Below the pieces are notes generated by a model that made no database searches, was not told the origin of the DNA, and was given only the letters and a program-made list of their open reading frames with translations. Of a DNA stretch of 64,000 nucleotides, positions 51,031 through 59,374 are shown piece by piece. Source of the DNA: Micromonospora sp. 15K316 (GTDB lineage Bacteria; Actinomycetota; Actinomycetes; Mycobacteriales; Micromonosporaceae); assembly GCF_004348525.1 (NCBI RefSeq), contig NZ_SMKG01000001.1:62001-126000 (forward strand), given 5' to 3'. Each line of letters starts with the position of its first letter. Position 1 is the first letter of the stretch. A program made the translations under genes and the position numbers.

Positions 51031-51786
51031 ATGACGATCAACCACATCAGCGTCGGTCGCGGGCCGCAGCGGGTGCTCGCGCTGCACGGTTGGTTCGGCT
51101 CCGCCCGTGGCTGGGGCTGGCTGCCGGAGCTGATCGACGGCGACCGCTTCACCTGGGTCTTCCTGGACTACCGCGGGTACGGCGAGCGCGCCGACGTCCC
51201 CGGCGAGCACAGCATCGCGGAGATCTCCCGCGACGCCCTCGACCTGGCCGACTCGCTCGGCTGGAGCACCTTCTCCGTGGTCGGGCACTCCATGGGCGGC
51301 AGCGCTGCTCAACGGGTGCTCGCCGACGCGCCGGAGCGGGTGGAGCGCCTCGTCGGCATCAGCCCGGTCCCCGCCGGCGGGGTCCCCTTCGACCTGCAGA
51401 GCTGGACGCTCTTCGACGGCGCGGCGGCCGACCCGGGAAACCGGCGCGCCATCATTGACCTCACCACCGGCAACCGACTCTCCGGCCGCTGGCTCGACGA
51501 GATGGTCCGCTTCTCCGTCGAGAACTCCGCCCGCGAGGCGTTCGGCGCCTACCTCACCGCCTGGGCGCGTACCGACTTCACCGACGAGGTTAAGGGCAAT
51601 CCGGTACCGGCGCTCGCGGTCGTCGGCGCGCAGGATCCGGCGCTCGGCGCCGACACCATGCGCGAGACCTGGATGCGGCACTACCCCAACGCCCGCCTCG
51701 AGGTGCTCCCCGACGCCGGGCACTACGCGATGTACGAGGCGCCGGTGCGGTTGGCCACCGTGGTCGAGGAGTTCCTCGGGCGGTGA
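51031..51786 (+). CDS. Alpha/beta hydrolase
   Basis: A 251-residue alpha/beta-hydrolase. The oxyanion stretch is LALHGWFGSARGW, the nucleophile elbow VVGHSMGGSAAQ (Ser near 90), acid region VVGAQDPAL and catalytic His in PDAGHYAMYEAP. It may be an esterase, lactonase or C-C hydrolase. The stop overlaps the following P450 start by 4 bp, so the two act in one pathway, for example hydrolysis of an ester or lactone before or after hydroxylation (inference). Confidence 0.88.
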   Translation: MTINHISVGRGPQRVLALHGWFGSARGWGWLPELIDGDRFTWVFLDYRGYGERADVPGEHSIAEISRDALDLADSLGWSTFSVVGHSMGGSAAQRVLADAPERVERLVGISPVPAGGVPFDLQSWTLFDGAAADPGNRRAIIDLTTGNRLSGRWLDEMVRFSVENSAREAFGAYLTAWARTDFTDEVKGNPVPALAVVGAQDPALGADTMRETWMRHYPNARLEVLPDAGHYAMYEAPVRLATVVEEFLGR

Positions 51787-53135
51787 CGCTCGACCCGACG
51801 CCGCTGGTCGATCCCCGCACCTACGTCGACGGCGTGCCGTACGACCTGCTCGCCGCGCTGCGCGCGGCCGGCCCGGTGGTGTGGGTCGAGGAGCCGCCGC
51901 TGCTCGGGCTGCCCGGTGGCCCGGGCTTCTGGCTGGTGCTCCGGCACGCCGACGTGACCGACGTGCTCCGGCAGCCGGGGCTCTTCTCGTCCTGGCTCGG
52001 CGCCACCCAGGTCCGCGACCCCGCCACCGGCGAGGACCTGGGCTACGTCCGGCGGATGATGCTCAACATGGACCCGCCGGAGCACGGGCGCCTGCGCCGT
52101 CCGGTCGCGCGTTCGTTCACGCCGCGGGCGGTCGCCGCGCTGGAGGCGTCGATCCGCGCGAACGCGGCGATGCTCGTCGCGCGCGTGCTCGGCGACGCGG
52201 ACGAGGGGGTCTTCGACTTCGCCCGTGATCTCGCCGCCGACCTGCCCCTGCTCACGCTCGCGGACGTGCTCGGGGTGCCGGAGACCGACCGCTGGCTGCT
52301 CTACGACTGGTCCAACCGGGTGATCGGGTTCCAGGACCCGGACTACGCGGTGTCGGCCGCGTTCGACGCGCGGGCCGGCACCGACGCGGCCCGGGAGGCG
52401 CTGCGGCACCGTCCCGCGCCGGGTCCCGACGGCCGGCTGCCCGATCCCCGCAGCCGCGCCGGCATGGCCGACCTCTATGCGTACGCGCACCTGCTGGCCG
52501 AGTCGAAGCGCCGCCGTCCGGGGCGGGACGTGATGTCCGTTCTGCTGGCGCAGCGGGGCGACGAGCGGCTGTCGACGGAGGAGTTCGAGAACATGTTCTG
52601 GCTCTTCGCCGTGGCCGGGAACGAGACGGTCCGCAACGGCCTGCCGGGGGCGATGATCGCCCTGCTGGAGCATCCGGCGCAGCTGGAGCGGTTGCGTCAG
52701 GAGCCGGCGCTCTTCGACACCGCCCCCGACGAGCTGCTGCGCTGGTGGACGCCGGTGATGGTGTTCCGGCGTACCGCCACCGTGGACACCACGGTCGCCG
52801 GCACACGGGTGCGGGCCGGCGACAAGGTGGTCGTCTCGTTCACCTCGGCCAACCGGGACGAGCGGGTGTTCACCGAGCCGGACCGGCTCGACCTCGCGCG
52901 CCACCCGAATCCGCAGCTCGCCTTCGGCCACGGGCCGCACTTCTGTCTCGGCGCGCAGCTGGCCCGCCGCCAGCTGCGCGCCCTCCTGGAGGAGCTGCTG
53001 GCCCGGACGACGAGCGTCTCGTACGCGGGCGCCCCGGCCTTCCTATGCTCGAACTTCCAGCGCGGTGTGAAGCGGTTGCCGATCCACTGGCGACGGCGCC
53101 GACCTCCGACGCGGGCGAACGGTGTCAAGGCTTGA
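51783..53135 (+). CDS. Cytochrome P450 (CYP125-like)
   Basis: P450 of 450 residues. The heme motif FGHGPHFCLGAQLARRQLRALLEELL has C388, the I-helix is FAVAGNETVRNGLPGAM (Asn before Glu, as in CYP125/CYP142-type sterol side-chain oxidases) and the K-helix motif is ELLRWWTP. The initial GTG overlaps the hydrolase stop. No ferredoxin gene is adjacent. CYP125 relatives oxidise sterol or fatty side chains, but no other sterol genes are here, so the substrate remains open. The C-terminal tail is unusually basic. Confidence 0.88.
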   Translation: MTLDPTPLVDPRTYVDGVPYDLLAALRAAGPVVWVEEPPLLGLPGGPGFWLVLRHADVTDVLRQPGLFSSWLGATQVRDPATGEDLGYVRRMMLNMDPPEHGRLRRPVARSFTPRAVAALEASIRANAAMLVARVLGDADEGVFDFARDLAADLPLLTLADVLGVPETDRWLLYDWSNRVIGFQDPDYAVSAAFDARAGTDAAREALRHRPAPGPDGRLPDPRSRAGMADLYAYAHLLAESKRRRPGRDVMSVLLAQRGDERLSTEEFENMFWLFAVAGNETVRNGLPGAMIALLEHPAQLERLRQEPALFDTAPDELLRWWTPVMVFRRTATVDTTVAGTRVRAGDKVVVSFTSANRDERVFTEPDRLDLARHPNPQLAFGHGPHFCLGAQLARRQLRALLEELLARTTSVSYAGAPAFLCSNFQRGVKRLPIHWRRRRPPTRANGVKA

Positions 53136-53211
53136 CCACAGAGTGTGACACGCTTAACTTCATCGATCAGAAAGGTCTCCTTACTATTTTCATCCGAGCG
53201 TGGGGAGTGCC

Positions 53212-54552
53212 ATGCGACCATTCCGTCACCGTCTCACCGCCGTCGCCGCCCTGGCGACGCTGCTGGTCACCGCCGCCCCGCCGACCAGCGCGAGCGCGGG
53301 CGTGAGCCCGAACGGTCGGGACGGCTACCTCCGGGTGGGTTACTTCACCCAGTGGGGGATCTACGACCGGGCCTACACGATCGGCAAGCTCGACACCTCC
53401 GGCGCGGCGAGCCGCCTCACCCACATCAACTACGCCTTCGGGAACGTCAGCGAGGACGGCCGCTGCTACGTCGACGGCGGGCCGGGCGAGGGTGACGCCT
53501 GGGCCGACTACCAGCGCCCCGTCCCGGCCGAGGAGAGCGTCGACGGTGTGGCGGACGCCTGGGGCGAGCCGCTCAACGGCAACTTCGGCCAGCTAGCCAA
53601 GTTGAAGGCGCGGCACCCCGGCCTGAAGGTGCTGATCTCGCTCGGTGGCTGGAGCTGGTCGACGTACTTCTCGAACGCCGCCCGCACCGACGCCTCCCGC
53701 AAGGCGTTCGTGGCCTCCTGCATCGACCTCTACCTCAAGGGCAACCTCCCGGTCCTCGACGGCGGCAGCGGCGGACCGGGCGCGGCCGCCGGTGTCTTCG
53801 ACGGGATCGACCTGGACTGGGAGTGGCCGAACTGGCCGGGTGAGCCGGGCAACGTCATCCGTCCCGAGGACCGGGAGAACTTCACCAAGCTGCTCGCCGA
53901 GTTCCGCCGGCAACTGGACGGCTACGGCCGGACGACCCGCAAGCATTACGAGCTGACGGCCTTCCTGCCGGCCAACCCGGCGACCATGGACGCCGGATAC
54001 GAGGGGCGCAAGATCTTCCGCTACCTCGACTTCGCCACCGTGCAGGGGTACGACTTCCACGGCTCCTGGGAGGCTGTCACCAACCAGCACTCGGCGCTGC
54101 GAGTGCCGGCGGGCGCGCCGGACGACCCGGACTTCTCCGCGGAGGTCGCCATCGACGGCTGGATCGCCCGCGGCGCGCCGCGCGGGAAGCTGGTCCTGGG
54201 TGTGCCGTACTTCGGCCGGGGCTGGACCGGCGTCACCGGCGGCGGGGACGGCCTGTTCCAGCCCGCGGCGGGGCCCGCGCCGGCGACCTTCGAGCCCGGC
54301 TTCGAGGACTACCGGCGACTCAAGACCCTGCCGGACAACGGCTTCACCCTGCGCCGCGACCTGCGTGGCGGGCATGCCTGGCTCTTCGACGGCACGACGT
54401 TCTGGACGTACGACGACCCGGTGGTCGTCCTGCAGAAGATGCTCTACATCCGCCGCTCCGGTCTCGCCGGGGCGATGATCTGGTCGCTCGACGGCGACGA
54501 CGACACGGCCACGTTGACCAAGACGATCGGTCTCGGGCTGGCGACACCGTAG
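53212..54552 (+). CDS. Secreted GH18 chitinase
   Basis: Exported family 18 glycosidase of 446 residues that hydrolyses chitin. The Sec signal (MRPFRHRLTAVAALATLLVTAAPPTSASA) precedes a TIM barrel with YLRVGYFTQWGIYDR, SLGGWSWS and the DxxDxDxE signature FDGIDLDWEW (D197, D200, D202, catalytic E204). An inserted alpha+beta segment (PYFGRGWTGV) is present as in ChiA-type subfamily A, and no binding domain is attached. ATG 53212 has GGGGAG; GTG 53200 would cost the ribosome site. Upstream TTGACC at 53132-53137 may be a -35 box. Confidence 0.93.
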   Translation: MRPFRHRLTAVAALATLLVTAAPPTSASAGVSPNGRDGYLRVGYFTQWGIYDRAYTIGKLDTSGAASRLTHINYAFGNVSEDGRCYVDGGPGEGDAWADYQRPVPAEESVDGVADAWGEPLNGNFGQLAKLKARHPGLKVLISLGGWSWSTYFSNAARTDASRKAFVASCIDLYLKGNLPVLDGGSGGPGAAAGVFDGIDLDWEWPNWPGEPGNVIRPEDRENFTKLLAEFRRQLDGYGRTTRKHYELTAFLPANPATMDAGYEGRKIFRYLDFATVQGYDFHGSWEAVTNQHSALRVPAGAPDDPDFSAEVAIDGWIARGAPRGKLVLGVPYFGRGWTGVTGGGDGLFQPAAGPAPATFEPGFEDYRRLKTLPDNGFTLRRDLRGGHAWLFDGTTFWTYDDPVVVLQKMLYIRRSGLAGAMIWSLDGDDDTATLTKTIGLGLATP

Positions 54553-54895
54553 CCCTACCGGCCGCCCGGCACTGCCCCGCCGGCCCGTCGTCGACCGCTC
54601 GGGCGGCGGCAGGCCGGCGGAACATCGGCGGTGCCGCGGCGACCATCTGATTTCCAACTGTTTTCCGTGGCCCGGAGCAACCCCGTCCCGGCAGACTCGG
54701 TGCATCGCCCCGGTGGTGAACCGAGCGGGGCGACGACGGAGCACGACACCCGGACGGACTCCAGAAGTCGTCCACTATGGCTAATGTTCATGGCGCCGTC
54801 GGCGTGCCGGGCACCGTCGAGGTTCATCGAGAGGGCTACGTTCGGATCGGGCATGCCGATCTATGGCGTGGGTGATGTCGTCCTGGGGAGCCGGC
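54553..54895. other. 343-bp gap between chitinase and chaperone-kinase operon
   Basis: No gene is supported. A 9-bp GC stem (54577-54585 with 54612-54620) with a long loop could be the chitinase terminator. AT-richer sequence around 54765-54790 (ACTATGGCTAATG) is the likeliest promoter position for the operon, but I cannot define -35/-10 boxes with confidence. Confidence 0.4.
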
Positions 54896-56971
54896 GTGGA
54901 TGAGGCGGTGCTGACGGGTCTGCGTGAAGTGGCCGGGCCGGAGCTCTACCGGCGCAACGCCTTCCGGGTGACCGGCCTGCCGGTCGACGTGGACCGGCCC
55001 ACGGCCCGCCGCCGCCAGCAGCGGTTGGCGGCGGCGTTCAAGGTCGGCGCGGACGTCGACGGGTTGGGCCCGGCGGTCGGCCCGGAGGAACTGCGCGCCG
55101 CGTTCGACGTCCTCCTGGGTGACCCGCGACGCCGCCTCGTGCACGAGATCTTCGGCGCCTGGGGTGCGCCGGACGACTGCGGGTGCCCGACCACGACCCA
55201 CACCGAACACGATCGCGCGGTGCGGGCCCACGCCGAGGTGCTCGACATGGATCCGGCGGACGTCCTGGCGCTGGCCATGGACGGTCGGGTGGACGACAGG
55301 TGGGCGACGGCGGCATCGGCCTGGACGAAGACCCTGCGGTCGGCCGCGTTCTGGCGCCACCTGCACCACCGCGTCGAACAGCTCGACGACCGCCAACTCG
55401 ACGCCGCGGTGGTGGAGGCGCTGCGCGCCGAACTGCCGGGCGTGCTGGTCCAGCCGGTGCTGCAACTGGCCGCGACCGCCGAATATCCTGCCCCGCTGCG
55501 AAAGAGCCTCGCGGACTGGCCCGTTCCGGAGCGTGACCGGGACCGGCTCGTCGAAGAGGCGGCCGGCCCGCAGTACGAGAAGCTCGAAGCGATCACGGGT
55601 GAACTGCACCGGCTCCTCGAGTCCGGTGACATCGAGGGCACGGTGGCGAGGGTGCACGCCGAGGCGCTTCCTGCCCTCGCGCGGCTCGAAGGGCTCGCCC
55701 CGATCGACAGGCACCGGCGTACGGCCACCGCGCGCAACCGGATCGCGGTGGCCCTGAACAACTGCGCGGTCGCCAAGCAAGGCAAGACCGGGCGGTACGA
55801 GGGCGACGTCAAGACGTGGCTGGCCGAGGCGGAGAAGCTCGCGACCGACCCGGAGACGATCCGCAGGATCCACGAGAACCGCGACGGTTTCGTCGGCGAG
55901 GAGCGGGCGATCCAGGAGTTCCGGGCCCGGGTCCGCCTGCTGGAGCGGACGCACGGGCGGTACGCGGCCGTGCAGTTCCTGCGCAACCTCCTCAGCCAGT
56001 CCGACGACGAGGCCCTCACCACGGTGGTGCGGCAGATGCTGGCGGAGCTGAACGCCGGCGGGCTCGGCTACCGGCCCGCACCGCGGCCGGCGTACGAGCG
56101 GCAGGGCCGCCGCCGGCGGGTCCTCGGCGTGGTCGCCGTCTGCGCGGTGCTGCTCGTGATCTACGTGCTGTACCAGGCGTTCAGCGGTCCCGACGCGCAG
56201 CGGGTGGACGTCCACAGCCGGACCTTGACCGACAATCCACCGGCGGGCGCGTGCGTCGCCGAGGCCGCCGACTGGCGCGACGGCAACTCGGCGGTGAGCG
56301 TCGTGGACTGCGCGGAGGAGCACTGGGCCGAGGTGGTGGCCTATCTGCCTCTGGCGACAGGCCCTGCGGAGTACCCCGGTGTCGAGGAGGTGTCCCGGCT
56401 GGCCACGTTCCTCTGCGCGGAGAAGCTGGCCCAGTTCAGCCTCTCTCCGCAGACCTACGACGTCGAGGTGATCTACACCGGACAGATCGACTGGGACGCG
56501 CAGGATCCGGACCCGAACTACGCGACCTGCGCGGCGCGTCGGGTCGACGACAAGCGGTGGAAGGGCCAGGCCATGGGGGCGGGCTCCGGGAACGCGCAAC
56601 TGGCCGCGTCGATGCCGTTGACCTCACGTGAGGGCATCCTCGAGAACCCCCCGATCGGATCCTGCGTGGAGGTCGTACAGCCGGAAGCGAAGTGGGACGA
56701 GAAGCTGCCGATCGTCCGCTGCGACCAGCCCCACTGGGCGCAGATCCTCGGCTATCGGCAGGTGACCGGGCCGTGGTCCGACGAGGCCGCGGTGGCGCAG
56801 GCCGCGAACCTCGTGTGCCTCGGTCTGGCGAATTCGCAGCAGGTGCCCGACGGATACACGGTGACGGCCGCCTGGCCGCCCTGGTGGAACGAGCCGGCCA
56901 GTCCGGTCCACGTGGCCTGCCTGGCTCATCGGGACGACGACCAGCCCTTCAGCGGGGGGATCCGGCAGTGA
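54896..56971 (+). CDS. Membrane protein: DnaJ-like N-terminus and duplicated septum-formation-like ectodomain
   Basis: A 691-residue single-pass protein. The cytoplasmic part begins with a J-related segment (RRNAFRVTGLPVDVDRPTARRRQQRL, then DVLLGDPRRRLVHEIFGAW, residues about 18-85), followed by helical repeats to about 400. One membrane helix (VLGVVAVCAVLLVIYVLYQAF, 409-429) leads to an outside region with two copies of a Cys-containing unit (ACVAEAADW...VDCAEEHW and SCVEVVQPE...VRCDQPHW) like the septum-formation family. The classical HPD tripeptide is not visible. The start is GTG 54896 with GGGGAG; it is first in an operon with GrpE-like and Hsp70 proteins, which supports a J-protein role at the membrane (inference). 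Confidence 0.78.
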   Translation: MDEAVLTGLREVAGPELYRRNAFRVTGLPVDVDRPTARRRQQRLAAAFKVGADVDGLGPAVGPEELRAAFDVLLGDPRRRLVHEIFGAWGAPDDCGCPTTTHTEHDRAVRAHAEVLDMDPADVLALAMDGRVDDRWATAASAWTKTLRSAAFWRHLHHRVEQLDDRQLDAAVVEALRAELPGVLVQPVLQLAATAEYPAPLRKSLADWPVPERDRDRLVEEAAGPQYEKLEAITGELHRLLESGDIEGTVARVHAEALPALARLEGLAPIDRHRRTATARNRIAVALNNCAVAKQGKTGRYEGDVKTWLAEAEKLATDPETIRRIHENRDGFVGEERAIQEFRARVRLLERTHGRYAAVQFLRNLLSQSDDEALTTVVRQMLAELNAGGLGYRPAPRPAYERQGRRRRVLGVVAVCAVLLVIYVLYQAFSGPDAQRVDVHSRTLTDNPPAGACVAEAADWRDGNSAVSVVDCAEEHWAEVVAYLPLATGPAEYPGVEEVSRLATFLCAEKLAQFSLSPQTYDVEVIYTGQIDWDAQDPDPNYATCAARRVDDKRWKGQAMGAGSGNAQLAASMPLTSREGILENPPIGSCVEVVQPEAKWDEKLPIVRCDQPHWAQILGYRQVTGPWSDEAAVAQAANLVCLGLANSQQVPDGYTVTAAWPPWWNEPASPVHVACLAHRDDDQPFSGGIRQ

Positions 56972-57756
56972 ACACCGCACCGAAGACCCGTGGGGTGACG
57001 CTACGGGTGCGCTCCCCGGAGGGAGCCGCCACCGGGATGGAGCTGGCGGACGGCCCGATCACGGTCGGCCGTACCGCGCCGGACCACACCCCCGACGTGA
57101 GTCTCGAACCGGATCCGCAGCGCTGGGTTGGGCGCCTGCACTGCACGTTGGACGTGGTCGACGGCGGCTGGTCGGTGACCGACAACGCGAGCGTCAACGG
57201 CACCCTGTTGCGGACCCTCGGCGGGCGCACCGAACGCCTGGTCGGGCGCCGCCGCCTGCGGCACGGCGACACGCTGCTGATCCTCGGCGACATGTCGTCC
57301 GAGGGTGAGCCGCTCTACTGGGAGCTGACGCTGCTCGACCCGCACACCACCCAGCCCGCGCCGTTCGAGCCGCCGCCGACGGTGCCCGCGCGCGGTCCCA
57401 GCCTGCGCTACGACTGGGTGGAGGCACGGGCGTACCGCTGCGACGCGGAGGGCGAAACCGCGGTGAGTGGGCTGCGTCCGCAGGGCCACCAGTTGCTGCG
57501 GTACATGGTCGGGCGCAGCAGCAACGGCGCCGCGGTGGCCTGCGGGCACGAGGAACTGATCACCGCGCTCTGGGGTTCGCCCGAGGAGTGGCCGCCGAGC
57601 CGCTCCTACACCCGCGCCGACCTGGCCGGCGTGGTGCGCGCGGTACGCCGGAGCATCGAGGCGGACCCGTCCGCGCCACGGCTCCTGGAGACCGTCACCG
57701 GCATCGGGTACCGACTCAACGTCCACCCGGCCGACGAGGCGGGAGGCGGCCGATGA
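56968..57756 (+). CDS. FHA domain protein with C-terminal winged helix
   Basis: A 262-residue protein. Residues about 8-115 form an FHA-type phosphothreonine-binding domain (GPITVGRTAPDHTPDVSLEPDPQRWVGRLHCTL; ASVNGTLL, where R, S/H and NG positions fit). Residues about 150-255 form a winged-helix of the OmpR/SARP type (GLRPQGHQLLRYMVGR, VRAVRRSIEADPSAPRLLETVTGIGYRL). So it may sense phosphorylation by the kinase encoded next and bind DNA. Start GTG 56968 and stop both overlap neighbours by 4 bp. Confidence 0.83.
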   Translation: MNTAPKTRGVTLRVRSPEGAATGMELADGPITVGRTAPDHTPDVSLEPDPQRWVGRLHCTLDVVDGGWSVTDNASVNGTLLRTLGGRTERLVGRRRLRHGDTLLILGDMSSEGEPLYWELTLLDPHTTQPAPFEPPPTVPARGPSLRYDWVEARAYRCDAEGETAVSGLRPQGHQLLRYMVGRSSNGAAVACGHEELITALWGSPEEWPPSRSYTRADLAGVVRAVRRSIEADPSAPRLLETVTGIGYRLNVHPADEAGGGR

Positions 57757-58817
57757 CGCTGCTCGACAACGGTGACCGGGTGACCGAGACGCTGGTCGTG
57801 GACCGGATGCTCGGCGAGGGCGCGTTCGCCGAGGTGCACCGGGTACGGCACGAGTACCTCGGCTGGCAGGCGATGAAGGTCTTCAAGCGGGTCGCGTCGC
57901 TGGAGGAGACCCGCACGCTGCTGGAGGAGGCCCGCCTGCTCTCCACGCTGGGCCACCCGAACATCGTCCGCGTCTTCGACGCCGGCACGGTGCGTACGGC
58001 GCGGGGCGTACGCGGCTTCTTCACGATGGAGTACGTCGCCGGGGGCAGCCTGGAGCGGCTGGCCCGCGCGCACTCCCCCACCGCTCCCGTCGATCTCGTC
58101 ATCGAGGTGGTCGAGCAGATCGCCGCGGGCCTCACTGCCGCGCACGAGCAGGACCCGCCGATCCTGCACCGGGATCTCACCCCGGCGAACATCCTGGTGG
58201 GATACGACGGTAGTGGCATGCGGCTGCGCATCAGCGACTTCGGGCTCGCCAAGCGGGCCGACCCGTTCACCATGCTCGCCAGCGCCCAGGGGACGTTCGC
58301 CTTCATGGCGCCGGAGGTGCTGCGACGGGAGGGCTACTCGCGGGCCAGCGACGTGTGGTCCGTCGGCACAATCGCCTACCTGCTGCTCACCAACCGCCTC
58401 CCGTACGACGACGGCGGCCCGCTCTCCTCGTACTCGCCGAGCCGGTTCGCGCGTGGGCCGCTGCCGCCCAGCCGCTACAACCCGGCGGTGGACGCCGAGC
58501 TCGACCGGATCGTGCTGGCCACGCTTGAGGTGGCGGCGGGGAACCGGCTCGCCTCGGCCGGCGTTCTCGCCGGTGAGCTGCGCAAGCGGCGGCAACACGT
58601 CGACGGCGCAGGGAAGCCGGACGGCGGGGTCGTGGAGCCGCCCCCGCCGAGCGCGCGGGCCCTGCGACTGGCCGAGGAGGCCCTGGATCTGTCCCGGCGC
58701 GCGGGGCAACTCGATCGCGCCGCCGACCTGATGGAGGAGGCGGTGAACCTGTCACCGGATCTCCGGGCGCGTTACCTGCCCAAGCTGACCCTGTGGCGCC
58801 GGGGGGTGACGTTGTGA
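57753..58817 (+). CDS. Serine/threonine protein kinase, soluble
   Basis: A 354-residue kinase of the PknB type. The glycine loop is LGEGAFAEVHRV, the catalytic Lys is in AMKVFKR, the loop HRDLTPANIL has the catalytic Asp, SDFGLAKR the metal-binding Asp and FMAPEVLRREGYSRASDVWSVG the activation segment end. Kinase residues run to about 275; the C-terminal 60 residues form a TPR-like helical pair (ALRLAEEALDLSRRAGQLDRAADLMEEAVNLSP). No membrane helix, unlike most PknB proteins. Overlaps the FHA and GrpE-like genes by 4 bp, so the FHA protein and Hsp70 are its likely substrates (inference). Confidence 0.92.
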   Translation: MTLLDNGDRVTETLVVDRMLGEGAFAEVHRVRHEYLGWQAMKVFKRVASLEETRTLLEEARLLSTLGHPNIVRVFDAGTVRTARGVRGFFTMEYVAGGSLERLARAHSPTAPVDLVIEVVEQIAAGLTAAHEQDPPILHRDLTPANILVGYDGSGMRLRISDFGLAKRADPFTMLASAQGTFAFMAPEVLRREGYSRASDVWSVGTIAYLLLTNRLPYDDGGPLSSYSPSRFARGPLPPSRYNPAVDAELDRIVLATLEVAAGNRLASAGVLAGELRKRRQHVDGAGKPDGGVVEPPPPSARALRLAEEALDLSRRAGQLDRAADLMEEAVNLSPDLRARYLPKLTLWRRGVTL

Positions 58818-59374
58818 CCCGGCTGGTCCGGCTGCGCGAGGAGCTGCGCCAGCGTCGGCACCACCCGGCGTTCCGGATCTCCGCGCCCGTCTGGACGGAG
58901 CAGCAGTGCCGTCAGATCGAGGAGCTGTTGGCCCAGGCCCAGGCGGCCACACCGGCGCCGACGGATCCGATGGTGGAACCGGCGCCCACCGAGACCGTGG
59001 CCGCCACGGCCGCGGAGCCCGACGAGGCGGCGCTCGCGGCGGCCGCGACGAACCTGTGGCGCGCGGAGCGCAAGTTGACCCCGCCGGGCGAACGCCCCAG
59101 CCCCCGCGACCGTCAGGCCGCGCGATACCTGCGCACCTGCGCGGAGGCGCTGGCCGACGCCGGACTGGTCCTCCAGGACCACGACGGCGACGCCTTCAAC
59201 CCCGGCCGGGCGCTCGAGGTGCTCGTCTACCAGGAGAACCCCGCCCTCACCGCCGAGACCGTCCTCGAGACGGTGCGGCCCTCGGTCTACCTGCACGGCC
59301 GCCTGGTCCAGATGGGGCAGGTGATCGTCGGTACCCCCAGCCAATCCCCCGACGGAGGGAACGACAATGCGTGA
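58814..59374 (+). CDS. GrpE-like nucleotide exchange factor
   Basis: A 186-residue protein. The first 85 residues are charged and helical, with an Ala/Pro/Thr-rich linker (ATPAPTDPMVEPAPTET). The C-terminal region (NPGRALEVLVYQENPALTAET, then a GRLVQMGQVIVGTP end) resembles the beta-domain of GrpE that inserts into Hsp70. It lacks the long canonical GrpE coiled coil. The next gene encodes an Hsp70, overlapping by 8 bp, which supports an exchange role. GTG 58814 overlaps the kinase stop. Confidence 0.68.
   Translation: MTRLVRLREELRQRRHHPAFRISAPVWTEQQCRQIEELLAQAQAATPAPTDPMVEPAPTETVAATAAEPDEAALAAAATNLWRAERKLTPPGERPSPRDRQAARYLRTCAEALADAGLVLQDHDGDAFNPGRALEVLVYQENPALTAETVLETVRPSVYLHGRLVQMGQVIVGTPSQSPDGGNDNA

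Noticed and set aside
54631-54903. Open frame in the gap before the chaperone operon
   Set aside because: No ribosome binding site, no conserved features, and it runs into the start of the next gene in another frame.
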